Source: Pandoraea sp. ASV26 (GTDB lineage: Bacteria > Pseudomonadota > Gammaproteobacteria > Burkholderiales > Burkholderiaceae). Taken from it: a stretch of DNA of 40,441 nt. The stretch lies in assembly GCF_016428915.1 (NCBI RefSeq), contig NZ_JAELTP010000045.1, positions 1 through 40,441 of the forward strand. Direction: 5' to 3'. The position numbers were made by a program, and so were the translations under genes. Below, in pieces: positions 38,913-40,441 of the stretch. The notes under the pieces were generated by a model. It was given only the letters and a program-made list of their open reading frames with translations, made no database searches and was not told the origin of the DNA. Numbering within the stretch: position 1 is the stretch's first letter; every line of letters begins with the position of its first letter.

Positions 38913-39341
38913 ATGAACGTCCCACACCACACTTCTCGCACTCAACCCGCCGGCAAGTCCGGCAAAGCTCGCGGACTGGCCGCCATCGCGCTGCTGGCTG
39001 GCCTCGCGGGAGTCGTCGGCACGCTCTCGGGCTGCGTGGTCGAGCCGCCGCGCCCGGCCCCGGCTGCGCGCATCGTCGTAGAGCCGGACCCGCATACGGT
39101 CGCCGTGCAACGCCGCGAGCAGATCGACCGCCGGATCGGCAGCGAATCGCGTGACATCGACAATCACGTGAACCAGGGCTACTACCCGCCGCCGCGTGGC
39201 TATGAGCTGCACCGCCGACTCGACGCCATCGCGCAGGAAGCCCGCGACATGGCGGCGCAACACGGCGGCGGCCTGTCGGGCGACGAGCAGCGCGCGCTCA
39301 ATCAGGAACTCGACCAGTTGCACCACATGATTGCCGGTTGA
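38913..39341 (+). CDS. Small lipoprotein of unknown function
   Basis: A 142-residue protein with a basic N-region, a hydrophobic core (AAIALLAGLAGVVGT) and lipobox LSGC with C41. The mature part has a Pro-rich segment, then VQRREQIDRRIGSESRDIDN and a C-terminal helical region (LHRRLDAIAQEARDMAAQHG). The residues after the cysteine (VVEP) do not include the Asp that retains lipoproteins in the inner membrane of enterobacteria, so outer-membrane placement is likely. It is divergent from the bestrophin-like gene and convergent with mmsB. I do not recognise the family. Confidence 0.78.
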   Translation: MNVPHHTSRTQPAGKSGKARGLAAIALLAGLAGVVGTLSGCVVEPPRPAPAARIVVEPDPHTVAVQRREQIDRRIGSESRDIDNHVNQGYYPPPRGYELHRRLDAIAQEARDMAAQHGGGLSGDEQRALNQELDQLHHMIAG

Positions 39342-39379
39342 GGCTGACAGGCGCTCAGCGTCCGCTATCGTCATAAGAC

Positions 39380-39411
39380 AACGCCCGTCGGCCGCGAAGC
39401 CGACGGGCGTT
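39380..39411. terminator. Intrinsic terminator between lipoprotein and mmsB genes
   Basis: A 13-bp stem, AACGCCCGTCGGC (39380-39392) with GCCGACGGGCGTT (39399-39411), and a loop of six, followed by TGTCTGTCTT on the plus strand. It serves the lipoprotein gene and, in the other direction, mmsB. Confidence 0.88.
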
Positions 39412-39433
39412 TGTCTGTCTTGCCGCTCGCGGA

Positions 39434-40363
39434 TTACTTCACGTCCAGCGCCTGTGCCAGCGTCACCGGGTCCTGGAAGATGCTCGAAAAGTCGAGCGCC
39501 CCGTGGCCGTTGGCCCGATGCACCTCGAAGATGCGCCGTGCCAGATCCCCCAGCGGCGTGGCCACGTCGCTGGCCTTGGCCGCGCCATGGGCGAGGCGCA
39601 AGTCCTTCGCCATCAGATCGGTGGCAAAGCCGCCCGTGTAACCGCGCGACGACGCCGCGTTCTCCATCACCCCCGGACACGGGTTGTAGACCTCCAGCGT
39701 CCAGTTGCGACCGGAGCTTTGCTGCATGACCGCCGAGAGCACCTTCGGATCGAGCCCGTTGGCAATTCCCAGACGCAACGCCTCGCTCGTGCCTGCCATC
39801 AGAATGCCCAGCAGCATGTTGTTGCACAGCTTGAGCGTCTGTCCGGCGCCGAGCGGGCCGCCGTGGTGGATCGCGCGTCCCATGTTGGCAAGCAGCGGCC
39901 GCATGCGCTCGACCAGCGCCGCGTCGCCGCCCACCATGAAGGTGAGCGTGCCCGCTGCGGCGCCTGCCGTGCCGCCCGAGACCGGCGCGTCGAGCAACAG
40001 CGTGCCCGGGCGCGCGAGTTTCGCCAACTGACGCGGAATCTCCGGCGGCACCGTGCTGCTGTCGATCAGCACGGCATCGGCCGCAGCGTTCGCGAGTACG
40101 CCCTCGGGGCCGTCATAGGCTGCGAGCACATGCTCACCGGCAGGCAGCATCGTGATGACCACCTGCGCGTCGCGCACGGCGTCGGCAATCGACGTCGCCG
40201 CGCGCCCGCCAACGGCCGCCAGCCGATCCACCGCCGCGCCGGACAAATCGAATCCGCGCACGTCATGCCCCGCTTTGACCAGATTGGCCGCCATCGGGCC
40301 GCCCATGTTGCCGAGCCCGATGAACCCGACACGCCATGTCCCTTGTTGAGTCTCCGTAGCCAT
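39434..40363 (-). CDS. mmsB: 3-hydroxyisobutyrate dehydrogenase
   Basis: A 309-residue NAD+-dependent beta-hydroxyacid dehydrogenase that oxidises 3-hydroxyisobutyrate to methylmalonate semialdehyde in valine breakdown. The N-terminal Rossmann motif is GFIGLGNMGGPMAANLVKAG, substrate binding is DAPVSGGTAGAAAGTL, and the catalytic lysine is K178 in GAGQTLKLCNNMLLG. The motif NGLDPKVLSAVMQQSSGRNW and the C-terminal FATDLMAKDLRLA are family-typical of MmsB rather than of tartronate semialdehyde reductase. The next gene upstream on the same strand (34 bases) is cut by the window edge and looks like the semialdehyde dehydrogenase, which supports valine catabolism. Confidence 0.88.
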   Translation of the reverse strand: MATETQQGTWRVGFIGLGNMGGPMAANLVKAGHDVRGFDLSGAAVDRLAAVGGRAATSIADAVRDAQVVITMLPAGEHVLAAYDGPEGVLANAAADAVLIDSSTVPPEIPRQLAKLARPGTLLLDAPVSGGTAGAAAGTLTFMVGGDAALVERMRPLLANMGRAIHHGGPLGAGQTLKLCNNMLLGILMAGTSEALRLGIANGLDPKVLSAVMQQSSGRNWTLEVYNPCPGVMENAASSRGYTGGFATDLMAKDLRLAHGAAKASDVATPLGDLARRIFEVHRANGHGALDFSSIFQDPVTLAQALDVK

Positions 40364-40396
40364 CGTCTGTCTCCGAAATCCGTAGGAAGGGGCGCG

Positions 40397-40441
40397 TTAC
40401 TTCAGCGTGATGGTGGTGTTCACGCCCGACGGGCCTGTACC
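40397..40441 (-). CDS. C-terminal end of an upstream gene, possibly methylmalonate-semialdehyde dehydrogenase
   Basis: Fourteen codons before a TAA (40397-40399) read GTGPSGVNTTITLK. The frame continues to the window edge. The position directly ahead of mmsB and a resemblance, from memory, of the end VNTTI-L to MmsA proteins suggest mmsA, but the fragment is too short to prove it. The gap to mmsB contains AGGAAG or similar as its ribosome binding site. Confidence 0.4.
   Translation of the reverse strand, partial: GTGPSGVNTTITLK

Overview
The window is about 40 kb of high-GC, densely coding bacterial chromosome. The gene content (YfiBNR-type c-di-GMP locus, DUF4148 protein, MHS and YeiH transporters, glutathione-dependent formaldehyde dehydrogenase, KefF/KefC pair, mmsB) and the codon usage point to a betaproteobacterium of the order Burkholderiales, probably Burkholderiaceae (Pandoraea or Burkholderia-like). 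The genus is an inference. There is no phage, insertion sequence, CRISPR array, tRNA or rRNA that I can recognise.

Layout. 1-3876: a catabolic block with a CodA-like amidohydrolase (cut by the window edge), a sodium:solute symporter and its DUF3311 partner, divergent from a GntR/FCD regulator, with a perfect 18-bp palindrome between them. 4066-5367: a stand-alone MurA paralogue. 5633-9288: a two-component system made of a REC-AraC regulator and a 7TMR-DISM hybrid kinase. 9390-12604: an MHS transporter, a small alpha/beta-barrel protein and a LysR regulator. 12605-13567: two small unknown proteins behind what looks like a complete sigma-54 promoter (upstream inverted repeat, IHF site, -24/-12 element). 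13694-15917: a WaaL/Wzy-like polymerase or ligase and a family 2 glycosyltransferase. 16018-19645: a small membrane protein, a YeiH exporter, a DsbA-fold isomerase and a secreted SGNH hydrolase.

19799-24704 is a c-di-GMP module: yfiR-yfiN-yfiB on the minus strand (periplasmic repressor, membrane diguanylate cyclase, OmpA-like lipoprotein), divergent from a PAS-GGDEF-EAL protein whose cyclase motif is degenerate and whose EAL motif is intact. That phosphodiesterase gene is preceded by a 16-codon open frame with a strong ribosome binding site, whose stop overlaps the start of the main gene. Synthesis and breakdown of the same messenger are therefore encoded back to back.

24812-33826: a cupin, frmA without fghA, an exported SH3 protein with a Gly/Pro/His-rich tail, a long structured leader ahead of a CAT-type amino acid transporter, a second exported cupin, a small membrane protein and the kefF-kefC pair. 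33877-40441: a hypothetical protein, a ferritin-like protein, an exported DUF4148 repeat protein, an ArsR/tandem-AHSA1 pair with a promoter placed so that the transcript would be leaderless, a bestrophin-like channel, a lipoprotein, mmsB and the last codons of what may be mmsA. Several gene borders carry degenerate 9-10-nt tandem repeats.
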